A stretch of 64,000 nucleotides of DNA from Planctomycetota bacterium (GCA_028280485.1 JANQLS010000101.1:62001-126000); one strand, 5' to 3'; shown: positions 32,967-41,354, counted from the stretch's first letter. Made by a program: numbers and translations. The notes: generated by a model from the letters alone, not told the origin.

Positions 32967-35105
32967 GTGGCGAACGCCGCTAATCGAAGACTCATAGATC
33001 TCGGCGGGAAGGTATCCCGGAACCTGGATGTGCCCTTGGTTCTAGCGGTCATCGTCGTGCTATTGGTCATCATCATTCAGATGCCACCGATGGTCATGGA
33101 CTTCTTACTCGTCGTGAACATCACGATCGGGATGGTCATTCTCGTGACGACGATCTACGTCACTCATCCTCTCGATTTCAGTGTGTTCCCTTCGATGCTC
33201 CTCGTAACGACCTTTTTTAGACTCGCGCTCAATATCGCCACGACTCGACTGATTCTCGGGCGAGCGGGTGAACACCAAGAAGCCGCAGCGGGAGGAGTCG
33301 TCGAAGCCTTTGGCCGATTTGTTGTGGGGGATAACCCCATCGTCGGAGCCGTTATCTTTGTCATTATCTTCTTAGTTCAGCTGATGGTGATCACCAAGGG
33401 AGCCACTCGTGTGAGTGAAGTCGCTGCCAGGTTTACTTTAGATGCGATGCCCGGAAAGCAATTGAGTATCGATGCGGATCTCAATGCTGGACTCATCGAT
33501 GAGCAAGAAGCACGTCAACAGAGAGATCGCTTGACTCAAGAAGCTGACTTCTTCGGATCTATGGATGGTGCGAGTAAGTTCGTTCGTGGAGATGCTATCG
33601 CCGGAATTATCATCACCTTGGTCAATGTCGTCGGTGGCCTTTTAATCGGGCTCCTCAAATACGACATGACTTTCGCGGAAGCAGTCGACGTGTTTACAAA
33701 GCTCACCATCGGGGATGGCCTCGTCAGTCAAGTTCCCGCGTTGGTCATCTCGATCGCAGCGGGTTTGTTGGTGACTCGAAACGCCTCGCAAAGTGATTTA
33801 GGAAAAGAATTCTTCGGTCAGTTGATGGGGAATCCAAAAGCCATGTACATCACTTCGGCTTTTCTCCTGATCCTTGTTCCCTCTGGTTTACCTATTTCGG
33901 TCCTCTTGACGGGAGCCGTCATCACCGGGGGGATCGGTTACGCCCTTCAGAAAATTCGTGAAGAGACCACGATGCAAGCCGTTAAAGAATCGGTTAAAGA
34001 AGCTGAGAAAACACCCGCTGAAAAAGCGCGTTCTCTCATCTCGGTCGATGCTTTAGAGCTTGAAGTCGGTTACGGATTGGTCAACCTCGTCGATCAAAGT
34101 CACGGTGGAAATTTACTCGGTCGGATCAGCATGATCCGTGAACAAATCGCGGTGGAACTCGGCTTTGTTGTTCCTCCGGTCCGTATCCGAGACAACATGC
34201 AACTCGATGCGAACACTTATGTCATTAAGTTGCGCGGTGTTCCCATCGGTCAATTCCAAATTATTCCAGATCATTATCTGGCGATGGAGCCGGGCATTCC
34301 GGGTGAACGCCTCGATGGCATCTCGACCGTCGAGCCTACGTTTAACTTGCCAGCGATTTGGATTCCGGAAGCCCATCGAGCTAAAGCAGAATCCTTGGGA
34401 TATACCGTTGTTGATATCACCAGTGTGATCGCCACCCATCTCACCGAGCTGATTCGATCTCGTTCCAGCGAACTCCTCTCAAGGGATGAGGTCAACAACT
34501 TGATTCAAAGTATCCAGGATAAATCTCCTGCCCTGATTACCGAGTTGATTCCAGAAGTGATCAAGCTCGGCGATCTCCAGAAGGTTTTAGTAAAGCTGCT
34601 GGAAGAGAGAGTCAGCATTCGAGATCTCGAAACGATTGTCGAAACATTGGGTGACTACGCTAATAAGACCAAAGATCCCGAAGTGCTCACTGAGTACGTA
34701 CGCCATGCTTTAGGTCGTTCGATTTGCCAGAGTCAACTCAGCGAAGATGGTCAACTTCACGTGGTGACCTTAGATCCCACTCTGGAAGATTACTTGAATC
34801 AAGGAATCGAACGAACGGAACGCGGATCGTATCTCTCGTTAACGCCAGAGATGCTGGGAGTGATCACTGCGAGAGCTGTCGATCAAATTGAAAAATTGGT
34901 CATTCACGGTCACACCCCCGTTGTTCTCTGTGCACCTCAAGTGAGATTGCAGTTGAGAAAAGTCTTAGAAACAAAAGTTCCAGGTTTGGTTGTCCTCTCC
35001 TACAACGAGGTCGACCGTGGCATTTCCGTAGAGAGTCACGGAATTATCGTATTAGAAGCGTCACCTTCACAAGAGGCGGCGCACGCGGAGAGTGGAGAGG
35101 GATGA
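32967..35105 (+). CDS. flhA: flagellar type III export protein FlhA
   Basis: FlhA (712 residues) is the nonameric export-gate component whose cytoplasmic ring docks chaperones. Eight membrane helices occupy about 20-340, with the FHIPEP-family signature region (HPLDFSVFPSMLLVTTFFRLALNIATTRLIL) and SIDADLNAGLIDEQEARQQR. The soluble domain follows from about 370. GTG start with AAGGAG 8 bases upstream. Confidence 0.98.
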   Translation: MANAANRRLIDLGGKVSRNLDVPLVLAVIVVLLVIIIQMPPMVMDFLLVVNITIGMVILVTTIYVTHPLDFSVFPSMLLVTTFFRLALNIATTRLILGRAGEHQEAAAGGVVEAFGRFVVGDNPIVGAVIFVIIFLVQLMVITKGATRVSEVAARFTLDAMPGKQLSIDADLNAGLIDEQEARQQRDRLTQEADFFGSMDGASKFVRGDAIAGIIITLVNVVGGLLIGLLKYDMTFAEAVDVFTKLTIGDGLVSQVPALVISIAAGLLVTRNASQSDLGKEFFGQLMGNPKAMYITSAFLLILVPSGLPISVLLTGAVITGGIGYALQKIREETTMQAVKESVKEAEKTPAEKARSLISVDALELEVGYGLVNLVDQSHGGNLLGRISMIREQIAVELGFVVPPVRIRDNMQLDANTYVIKLRGVPIGQFQIIPDHYLAMEPGIPGERLDGISTVEPTFNLPAIWIPEAHRAKAESLGYTVVDITSVIATHLTELIRSRSSELLSRDEVNNLIQSIQDKSPALITELIPEVIKLGDLQKVLVKLLEERVSIRDLETIVETLGDYANKTKDPEVLTEYVRHALGRSICQSQLSEDGQLHVVTLDPTLEDYLNQGIERTERGSYLSLTPEMLGVITARAVDQIEKLVIHGHTPVVLCAPQVRLQLRKVLETKVPGLVVLSYNEVDRGISVESHGIIVLEASPSQEAAHAESGEG

Positions 35106-35112
35106 TCCGCAT

Positions 35113-35229
35113 ATGAAGGAAAATGTAGTGAACCAAAGACTCCTGAATCCCAAGTTCTCAGTCCTCGAAGAAGAGAAGCTTTGTCACTCAGCTTTAGAGA
35201 TTGAGTCCATCGTTGGAGGGGAGGATTGA
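35113..35229 (+). CDS. 38-residue small ORF between flhA and flhF
   Basis: It starts 7 bases after the flhA stop and ends 4 bases before the flhF ATG, filling the gap almost exactly. The product begins MKENVVNQRLLNPKFSVLEE and ends EIESIVGGED; it is acidic with one Cys. Its last codons form the GGGGAGGA ribosome-binding site of flhF. I know no family for it. A real small protein or a coupling ORF are both possible. Confidence 0.45.
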   Translation: MKENVVNQRLLNPKFSVLEEEKLCHSALEIESIVGGED

Positions 35230-35233
35230 CGCC

Positions 35234-36592
35234 ATGAAACTCACCCGGGTAGAAGCTCCTTCCATGAAGGAAGCTCTTCTAAAAATCAAAATGACCTTGG
35301 GGGATGATGCTCTCATCGTGGGAACGCGCACTCTGAGGAAGGGTGGAGTTCTCGGAGTTGGAGGACGAGAGTACGTTGAAGTCTACGTATCCCAAGCTCC
35401 ACCTCAAGGAGGAGGAAGCTTACCAAGGACTCGTATGCCTCAAGTAGAAGCTCCGCGTCAGGGATTAGTAAATCCAACTTCACATAACGAAGAGCTTCAA
35501 CCTCGAGGAACATCGGGAACTCGTCCTGTAGATCCTCAACCCACAGTCTTCGGGCAAGCTACTCATCCGGAAGCACTAGAAGCCTTGCGAGGGCTCTACC
35601 CTCAATCGAAGAATCCGTACTCTCCACCTCAACAGAAGGGAGATGCCCCAGTACTCGCACTTCCCAAGTCCTTAGGTGCCGATGATCCCGTCGAGCGATT
35701 AGCGAAGTACGCCAGGGAAAGAGGTTGGAAGCTAGAAGATTTTCAGGAAACCAAAAGACGAGCACTCGAGGCAAATCCTCCCCAAAAGGAGATCGATCAT
35801 CCTTTCTTAAAAGATGCGGAGCTTTTGCTCAAGGAGCTGGAAATCAGCCCCAAGATGATCGAAGGATTGCTTTGGGAATTGAGAACCATCGATTTACCTG
35901 TCGGGGTGACGGATCCCAATCGATTGAAAACATTGTTGAAATCACAAGTGGTTAAGCTCTTGGCTCCTAATTTACCTCAGGGAGTCCAGCAGGAACCGTT
36001 GGTGCAAATTTTTCTTGGTCCTACCGGAGTCGGAAAGACGACCACAGTGGCGAAGCTCGCCGCTCGGGCCAAGATCAATGAGCGCAAACAAGTCGGCTTG
36101 ATCACCTTGGATACTTTTAGAATTGCAGCCGTCGATCAACTTCAAAAGTACGCTCGAATCATCGGTGTCACTCTCGAAGTGGTTTCGGATCCCATCGAAT
36201 TTAGATCGGCAGTAGCGAGACTTAAAAGAGAAGGCCTCGACCGAATCCTCGTGGATACGGCAGGACGAGGTCAGCGCGATGAACTGAAGATGCGCGAGTT
36301 AGAGGAATTCGTGAAGTCGATCCCCGACGCGGAAGTGCATCTCGTATTGAGTACCACTACGCATCCGCGAACTTTTACTCGAGTGGCGCATCGGTTCATC
36401 CCATTAGGAGCTCAACGATTGATTTTGACAAAACTCGATGAGTCAGAAGCGTTCGGAGCTCTTTTAGAGCCCTTAGTCGATGCAGGACTTCCGGTGTCGT
36501 TCATCACGGACGGCCAGAATGTTCCTGACGACATCATGTTGAGTGATCCTGAACGATTAACGGATCTCGTTTTTCGTACACGAGCTTTTTAA
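35234..36592 (+). CDS. flhF: flagellar SRP-type GTPase FlhF
   Basis: FlhF marks the cell pole for flagellum assembly. The 452-residue product has the FlhF N-terminal region (MKLTRVEAPSMKEALLKIKMTLGDDALIVGTR), a Pro/Gln-rich linker (about 65-165), an N domain and an SRP-family GTPase (G1 LGPTGVGKTTTVAKLAARAK, DTFRIAAVDQLQKYA, G3 VDTAGRGQRD, G4 LTKLDESEAFG). ATG 35234 is chosen because GGGGAGGA lies 8 bases upstream; a TTG 11 codons earlier has no site. Confidence 0.96.
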   Translation: MKLTRVEAPSMKEALLKIKMTLGDDALIVGTRTLRKGGVLGVGGREYVEVYVSQAPPQGGGSLPRTRMPQVEAPRQGLVNPTSHNEELQPRGTSGTRPVDPQPTVFGQATHPEALEALRGLYPQSKNPYSPPQQKGDAPVLALPKSLGADDPVERLAKYARERGWKLEDFQETKRRALEANPPQKEIDHPFLKDAELLLKELEISPKMIEGLLWELRTIDLPVGVTDPNRLKTLLKSQVVKLLAPNLPQGVQQEPLVQIFLGPTGVGKTTTVAKLAARAKINERKQVGLITLDTFRIAAVDQLQKYARIIGVTLEVVSDPIEFRSAVARLKREGLDRILVDTAGRGQRDELKMRELEEFVKSIPDAEVHLVLSTTTHPRTFTRVAHRFIPLGAQRLILTKLDESEAFGALLEPLVDAGLPVSFITDGQNVPDDIMLSDPERLTDLVFRTRAF

Positions 36593-36604
36593 GAAGAGAA
36601 AAGA

Positions 36605-36668
36605 GCCTAATCGTTTTTAGGCCGCCCGGTAGGGCTAAGAGAGTTGAACTCTCATGCGGTGGAACCGC
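36605..36668 (+). ncRNA. cluster of four small stem-loops in the flhG leader
   Basis: Consecutive perfect stems: GCCTAA/TTAGGC (36605-36622), GCCC/GGGC (36624-36635), GAGAG/CTCTC (36639-36653), GCGGT/ACCGC (36656-36668). Such dense pairing in 64 bases between flhF and flhG suggests a structured mRNA leader. I matched no known riboswitch. Confidence 0.4.
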
Positions 36669-36772
36669 GAAGTGAAGAGAAAGAGTCAAACTTGTTTGAA
36701 GGTTGAGGAAGAGTCATTCAAAGAGAATGAAGGCTTCTTCTCGACAGTCTAACCGAGAGGAGAGTACCGATC

Positions 36773-37630
36773 ATGGACCAAGCCGAACGATTGCGCTCGC
36801 TGATGAGTCTCCAAGAAGGAAGAGCTCGAGTGATTGCAGTGACGAGCGGTAAGGGAGGTGTCGGCAAGACTAATATCGCCGTGAACCTGGCTATCGCAAT
36901 GTCCAAACTGGGAAAGAAGGTCGTCTTGATCGATGTCGACATCGGGCTATCCAATGCTGATGTCTTTTTGGACGTTAAGCCCAGGTATCACCTGGGGCAC
37001 ATCTTGAGTGGAGAAATCCCACCTCTCGATGCTCTCGTTCCCACCCGCAGTGGAGTTTATCTTTTGCCGGGATCGAGTGGGGGAGTCACCTTTAGTGACT
37101 TAACCCAGAACGAACGTAATTTTTTGATCGAGTGTTTCAAAAAGTTCGAACAGTATGCAGATTTCATCATTATCGACACCGGAGCCGGAATCACGAGCAA
37201 TGTGGTCCAGTTTGCCAGCTCAGCGGATGAGGTCTTAGTAGTGACAACCCCTGAGCCCACTTCGATGTCGGATGCCTACGCCATGGTGAAAACAGTTTCA
37301 CGTCAAAAAGGCTGTGGACCCATTCGAATCGTAGTGAACATGGCCGCTGATAGAACGGAAGCCGGAAAAGTCGCTGAACGAGTACGTCTCGTCAGCCAAC
37401 GCTTCTTAGGACTCGAGGTCGAAAACCTCGGTCATGTCTTAGCGGATGATCGAGTGAAGATCGCCGTTCGAAGAAGGCGTCCGTTCCTTTTAGAAAGTCC
37501 AAAAGGTCCGGCCTCTTTAGGAATTCGTCAAATTGCAGACCGACTCTTAGGAGATTCAAGACCCAAGCTCGAAAGCGGTTTCTTTAAACGCTTTGCTGAA
37601 GTCTTGGGAGAAAAGGGAGCTAAAGGATGA
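36773..37630 (+). CDS. flhG: MinD-like ATPase FlhG (FleN/YlxH)
   Basis: FlhG limits flagellar number and stimulates FlhF. The 285-residue product has a deviant Walker A (VTSGKGGVGKTNIAVNLA), the switch DVDIGLSNADVFL and DTGAGITSNVVQFA, and a C-terminal region that would carry the membrane-targeting helix (FKRFAEVLG). The N-terminal DQAERLRSLM matches the DQAxxLR motif that activates FlhF. GGAG lies 10 bases before the ATG. It overlaps the next gene by 4 bases. Confidence 0.95.
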   Translation: MDQAERLRSLMSLQEGRARVIAVTSGKGGVGKTNIAVNLAIAMSKLGKKVVLIDVDIGLSNADVFLDVKPRYHLGHILSGEIPPLDALVPTRSGVYLLPGSSGGVTFSDLTQNERNFLIECFKKFEQYADFIIIDTGAGITSNVVQFASSADEVLVVTTPEPTSMSDAYAMVKTVSRQKGCGPIRIVVNMAADRTEAGKVAERVRLVSQRFLGLEVENLGHVLADDRVKIAVRRRRPFLLESPKGPASLGIRQIADRLLGDSRPKLESGFFKRFAEVLGEKGAKG

Positions 37631-38004
37631 CTCCTCACGAAAGTTGGAAGCCTCATAAATATTTAGCCCTGTTACTCGGCATCTTCGCAGCTCTCTGTGT
37701 GATCTTTGTCGACATGGGGACGGACACTCGATTGAGTGTGACCCTAATGAGATGTTTAGGCTCGGGTGTCGTCGCTGCTCTGACCGGATTCGGAGTGGGA
37801 TGGCTTTTGAAGTATCTCATTCGAGAAGCTCCCGAGCCCAAAGCCAAAATATTCTTCAATGTTCCGGACGAGCTTGAATACCTCCAGCCAGAAGGAAAGA
37901 GTTCTGACGGTAAATCTGAAAACCCAAACCCTGAAGGATCGCGTAACGATTCTTCTACACCTAAAAACGAAAGAGAGGATGCCATGGTCTCTGAAGTGAC
38001 CTGA
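37627..38004 (+). CDS. small two-helix membrane protein of unknown function
   Basis: A 125-residue protein with two membrane helices (about 13-30, LALLLGIFAALCVIFVDMG, and about 42-63, GSGVVAALTGFGVGWLLKY) and a disordered, Ser/Asn/Glu-rich C-terminal half. Its start overlaps the flhG stop as ATGA and it precedes fliA, so it belongs to the flagellar operon. In many genomes a small membrane or cheW-like gene stands here; I do not recognise this one. Confidence 0.75.
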   Translation: MTPHESWKPHKYLALLLGIFAALCVIFVDMGTDTRLSVTLMRCLGSGVVAALTGFGVGWLLKYLIREAPEPKAKIFFNVPDELEYLQPEGKSSDGKSENPNPEGSRNDSSTPKNEREDAMVSEVT

Positions 38005-38018
38005 TCCAACTCATCAGG

Positions 38019-38147
38019 ATGAATGGCGGGGCAGATGATCCAAAGATCATACGTGGGATTGCTTTCAGTCTTGAAGCTGCAAATGGTGAAACCCTTGACG
38101 ATAACAGCGTCGGTTTCCTTGCACGTTTTATTCTGGAACGATTGTGA
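38019..38147 (+). CDS. 42-residue small ORF before fliA
   Basis: ATG at 38019, 15 bases after the previous stop, opens MNGGADDPKIIRG and ends SVGFLARFILERL. Composition and codons resemble the neighbours (GAA, GAT, GCT, CTT, CGT) but the initiation site is weak. Its place before fliA invites comparison with the anti-sigma factor FlgM, yet I see no FlgM motif. A second open frame overlaps it from 38023. Confidence 0.35.
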   Translation: MNGGADDPKIIRGIAFSLEAANGETLDDNSVGFLARFILERL

Positions 38148-38152
38148 AGAGC

Positions 38153-38174
38153 GGAGGGGATGGAGCTCCCCTCC
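38153..38174 (+). promoter_or_regulatory. perfect 8-bp hairpin in the fliA leader
   Basis: GGAGGGGA (38153-38160) pairs with TCCCCTCC (38167-38174). No U-tract, so more likely to affect mRNA processing or to shield the segment between the small ORF and fliA than to terminate. Confidence 0.4.
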
Positions 38175-38221
38175 AAGAGGGGCCCCCTGAAGAGGGGCAC
38201 AATTTAGAGGAGTTTTATTAA

Positions 38222-39025
38222 GTGGTAACCACTAGCAAAAAGCGTAAAAAGAATGATGAGGCGGCGGCTGAAATCGAGAAAGTGTGGCGCGAGTTTAAGA
38301 AAACGAACGCGCCGGATCTCAGAAACCGCCTGATCGAAAGGTATTTGCCTTTGGTCAAATACATTGCCGAGCGTCTATTGGCAAAGTTACCTCAAAACGT
38401 CGAACTCGACGATTTGACTAGCGCAGGAATCTTTGGGCTCATGGATGCCGTCAAAGGTTACGATCTTGATCGAGGGGTCAAGTTTGAAACCTACTGTACG
38501 ACGAGAATCCGTGGAGCTATCCTCGATGAACTACGTTCATTGGACTGGGTTCCTCGTATCGTTCGAAACAAGTCGAATCGGATCGACCAAGCGTGGCGCG
38601 AACTCGAAGCCGAGTTAGGTCGTTCACCTACCGATCCTGAGATGGCCGAACGGATGGACATTTCGATCGGAGAGTACGAAGAACTTCTCAATGAAGCGAG
38701 CGCCATCACGATGGTGAGCCTCAATGAGAAGACTAAAGAGGAACAAGGCTCAAAGACGCTCAGAAAAATCGATATCTTAGAGGATAAAAAAGGTGTGGAT
38801 CCTGAAGGTGATCTCAAGAAGAAGGAGGTCACGGATTTCATCACCAAAGGATTAAGTCGGAAGGAGCGTTTGATTTTGCTCTTGTACTACTATGAAGACC
38901 TGACGATGCGAGAGATCGGAGCGACCCTCAATCTCTCAGAATCGCGGGTCTGTCAACTGCATTCAAGGATTCTCATGCGATTGAAGAATCAATTGAAGAA
39001 ATTCCGAACGGAACTTCTTTCCTGA
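38222..39025 (+). CDS. fliA: flagellar sigma factor FliA (sigma-28)
   Basis: Sigma-28 directs late flagellar genes. The 267-residue product has the FliA/WhiG layout: region 2 (RNRLIERYLPLVKYIAERL, ELDDLTSAGIFGLMDAVKGYDLDRGVKFETYCTTRIRGAILDELRSLDWVPR), region 3 (LGRSPTDPEMAERMDIS) and region 4 (SRKERLILLLYYYEDLTMREIGATLNLSESRVCQLHSRILMRLK). GTG start with GAGGAG 9 bases upstream. Last gene of the flagellar run; a strong terminator follows. Confidence 0.97.
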   Translation: MVTTSKKRKKNDEAAAEIEKVWREFKKTNAPDLRNRLIERYLPLVKYIAERLLAKLPQNVELDDLTSAGIFGLMDAVKGYDLDRGVKFETYCTTRIRGAILDELRSLDWVPRIVRNKSNRIDQAWRELEAELGRSPTDPEMAERMDISIGEYEELLNEASAITMVSLNEKTKEEQGSKTLRKIDILEDKKGVDPEGDLKKKEVTDFITKGLSRKERLILLLYYYEDLTMREIGATLNLSESRVCQLHSRILMRLKNQLKKFRTELLS

Positions 39026-39041
39026 GTGTTCAGTTTTGAAT

Positions 39042-39081
39042 AAAAAAACGCCTCGGCCTTATCGGCCGGGGCGTTTTTTTT
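39042..39081 (+). terminator. rho-independent terminator after fliA
   Basis: ACGCCTCGGCC and GGCCGGGGCGT pair with one G-T, flanked by seven A and eight T residues, 17 bases past the fliA stop. The A-tract makes it bidirectional. Confidence 0.92.
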
Positions 39082-39093
39082 GAATATTGTTTT

Positions 39094-39221
39094 TGTAGCG
39101 CCACCCCTTGCGGGTGGCCATTTCATGTTGTTCTGATTTAACCTTCTAAGGTTTAAATTTTCTTTAAGGAACGGGCCTGGCCCCTTCTTGGCGTAAGCCA
39201 TTGCTGGGCCCAGGCGCTACA
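39094..39221. repeat. family B element with TGTAGCGCC termini
   Basis: TGTAGCGCC at 39094-39102 and GGCGCTACA at 39213-39221 are perfect 9-base inverted ends of a 128-base stretch. Inside, ACCC and GGGT form a tight hairpin at the left end and TTAACCTT/AAGGTTTAA a second one. The left end recurs at 45103. MITE-like in form; no transposase is encoded. Confidence 0.65.
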
Positions 39222-39234
39222 GGTTGGTGATGCA

Positions 39235-39380
39235 TTTGATCCCTCGCTAAAGCTTCGGGCTTCCTGGGCGTGGATCGCATTTAAGGTCGTAAATGTGGCA
39301 AGATTCAAAACGTTAGTCACCACTTCACTCTTTATGAAATAACCCACCAGGGAAGCCCGAAGCTTTAGCGAGGGATCAAA
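39235..39380. repeat. family C inverted-repeat element, copy 1
   Basis: Perfect 30-base inverted repeat: arms 39235-39264 and 39351-39380 (GATCCCTCGCTAAAGCTTCG within the left arm), 86-base spacer. The arms are related to those of the element at 45159 (TCCCTCGCTAAAGCTTCGGG against TCCCGTCGCTTACGCTCCGG). It lies between convergent genes. Confidence 0.85.
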
Positions 39381-39427
39381 GCGAGAGATAATTGAAGCAC
39401 CCACCGGCTTTAAAAATCCTTAAATCC

Positions 39428-39766
39428 TCACCCCTGCTTCTCCACCATCAATATCACTTCTCTCGGAACCCAAGTTTTATTTTGATTCACTTCTACAACG
39501 ATTCCCGTCGCTTCGATTTTGACTAATTTACCGACGATCGTGGTATCCGCTCCGTTGTGATTTCCAGATCGTGGGGGGATGGGATTATTACTAGCTGCCC
39601 CTAATGCATCGCGACGAAATTGAACTTTTACAACCCCGCCGACCCAAGCTTTCATGTCGCTCTTAGACATGTCAGTTCCATTACCACCCGATTCCACCTC
39701 GAAGTTGCAACTGCTCAAGGTGGTTAACATACCAACGATTCCCATTAAATAAATAGCTCTTTTCAT
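39428..39766 (-). CDS. small lipoprotein of unknown function
   Basis: A 112-residue protein starting MKRAIYLMGIVGMLTTLSSCNFEVES: a signal peptide with a lipobox (LSSC), so Cys21 would be lipidated. The mature part is short and beta-rich (VGGVVKVQFRRDAL, IVGKLVKIEATGIVVEVNQNKTWVPREVILMVE), which resembles a small OB/SH3-like fold. An earlier start at 39790 would add eight residues ahead of the signal peptide and is less likely. Function unknown. Confidence 0.75.
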   Translation of the reverse strand: MKRAIYLMGIVGMLTTLSSCNFEVESGGNGTDMSKSDMKAWVGGVVKVQFRRDALGAASNNPIPPRSGNHNGADTTIVGKLVKIEATGIVVEVNQNKTWVPREVILMVEKQG

Positions 39767-39845
39767 CGCTTCCCTTTCTGAATTAGCCACTCTATTTTTG
39801 ATAAGCAGTAACCGGAGTCGGTCCTGGAGATCGAATTTTCAGGGA

Positions 39846-41294
39846 TTATTCTGAATGACGATAAAGATTTAAAACGAATCTCTCCGCTTCCATTAATGAC
39901 ATTCCACCCGATTTTGCTATTTTCTTCAAATCCTCAAACTCAGGCTGAACATTAACCACTTCCCCATCAAGTTCGGCGATCTTAATGTTCACCGTCCCAA
40001 GCTCCGTCTCCACTTTCTCAAATCGTCGGGGAAGAACTAATCGATCCACTTCGGTTCTTCTCAGTCCCAAGGTCGGACTCTCGGTGAAGATGAGTCTCTC
40101 TAAGGTTTCTTCTTTTTCTTTATCGCAGAGAACAGTCAGGAGATGTCCCGCTCTTCCCTTTTTCATGAAGGTGGGGGTGACAGTGACATCTAAAGCACCC
40201 TTTTCTAAGAGTCTTTCACTCAAATAAGAGAGAACTTGAGGCGAAGCATCATCGATTTGAGTCTCTAAGCAAATCACTCGGTCGCGGTTTACTTTTAATT
40301 TCGATCTGGGTTCTTCTTCCGCGAGAACCACTCTGAGAAGATTCGGAATTTCAGTCGGGCGGTCGTTCCCGGCGCCGTAGCCAATCTCTTTAACTTCGAC
40401 TTCCGGCAACGGGCCGAATTTCTCGACAAAGGTTGCCAAGAGCGCTGCTCCCGTGGGGGTGGTCAGTTCGTAGGGTACATCTCGTTGAACGGTGGGGCAG
40501 TTTTTAAGGACTTCAATCGTGGCCGGAGCCGGTAAGGGGAATTTTCCGTGGGCTCCAGTAGTAAAACCCGATCCCAAGACTGGGCGAGAAGAGTAGACTG
40601 CCTCTATTCCCAGGATCTCAAGCGCCAAACAAGCCCCACAGATATCGATGATAGAATCGACAGCTCCTACCTCGTGGAAGTGGACATCATCTAAGGGGAT
40701 ACCATGGGCCCGAGCTTCGGCTTCACCCAACTTTTCAAAGACTCTCAAAGAATTCGCTTTAACCTCAGGGCTGAGCCGGCTCGAGTGGAGGAGTTCACGA
40801 ATTTCTCGAAGGCTTCGCCAGTGTTGGGAAAATCGTGTGCTTCCTACGGACGCAGATTCTCCTTTATGAGAGTGGGAGTGAGAGTGCGAATGGGAATGGC
40901 TATGATCGTGTGAATGACTGCCATCATCATGATGATGGAGGTGCTCATGACTATGATGATGATGAGAGTGAGTGGATTTTTGATCAGTTTTTGAAGGATT
41001 TGAGAGATCTGAGGGGCCTTCATCACCATTTTCTTTTGAGCTTTTTTCAGAATTTACAGTCGGCAGATCCGGGTGTGGAAGGCTGGATTCGGGGGGATCT
41101 AGCTCTACTTTGAGGCGAGTTGCTCGGAATGCTCCCCTCATAACCTGCTCGGTGGTGATGTCGTAACCATCTAAATCGATAGCCTTTAGGCCTTCTCGAA
41201 GGGCTTCCAGAGAGAGGCCAGCATCGACGAGGGCCCCCAAAAACATGTCACCACTGATACCGCTAAATGTGTCTAAATATAAGATGTGTCTCAT
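39846..41294 (-). CDS. larC: LarC-type nickel insertion protein with His-rich loop
   Basis: LarC uses CTP and Ni to finish the nickel-pincer nucleotide cofactor of lactate racemase-type (LarA) enzymes. The 482-residue product starts at MRHILYLDTFSGISGDMFLGALVDAGL, the family N-terminus; a frame beginning 36 codons upstream lacks support. Family motifs HFHEVGAVDSIIDICGACLALE and the RRTEVDRLVLPR tail follow. Residues about 107-142 are a run of His-Ser and His-Asp repeats, likely nickel-binding. No larA, larB or larE is in the window, so the partners must be elsewhere. Confidence 0.93.
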   Translation of the reverse strand: MRHILYLDTFSGISGDMFLGALVDAGLSLEALREGLKAIDLDGYDITTEQVMRGAFRATRLKVELDPPESSLPHPDLPTVNSEKSSKENGDEGPSDLSNPSKTDQKSTHSHHHHSHEHLHHHDDGSHSHDHSHSHSHSHSHSHKGESASVGSTRFSQHWRSLREIRELLHSSRLSPEVKANSLRVFEKLGEAEARAHGIPLDDVHFHEVGAVDSIIDICGACLALEILGIEAVYSSRPVLGSGFTTGAHGKFPLPAPATIEVLKNCPTVQRDVPYELTTPTGAALLATFVEKFGPLPEVEVKEIGYGAGNDRPTEIPNLLRVVLAEEEPRSKLKVNRDRVICLETQIDDASPQVLSYLSERLLEKGALDVTVTPTFMKKGRAGHLLTVLCDKEKEETLERLIFTESPTLGLRRTEVDRLVLPRRFEKVETELGTVNIKIAELDGEVVNVQPEFEDLKKIAKSGGMSLMEAERFVLNLYRHSE

Positions 41295-41325
41295 GGAGAC
41301 GATTCTACCTTTAAATTTGCCCCCC

Positions 41326-41354
41326 TTGACCCTAGAAACTGTCAGCTCTATAAT
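41326..41354 (+). promoter_or_regulatory. near-consensus sigma-70 promoter
   Basis: TTGACC, 17 bases, TATAAT. Five of six and six of six consensus positions with ideal spacing. Start near 41361, almost 490 bases before the HEAT-repeat gene; it runs divergently from larC. Confidence 0.7.

Noticed and set aside
36600-36670. tRNA gene suspected from clustered stems
   Set aside because: No T-loop GTTCGA sequence, no acceptor stem closing the cluster and no anticodon arm geometry.
40868-40980. Short tandem repeat resembling a microsatellite or small CRISPR
   Set aside because: It is the coding sequence of the His-rich loop of LarC; no spacers between repeats.
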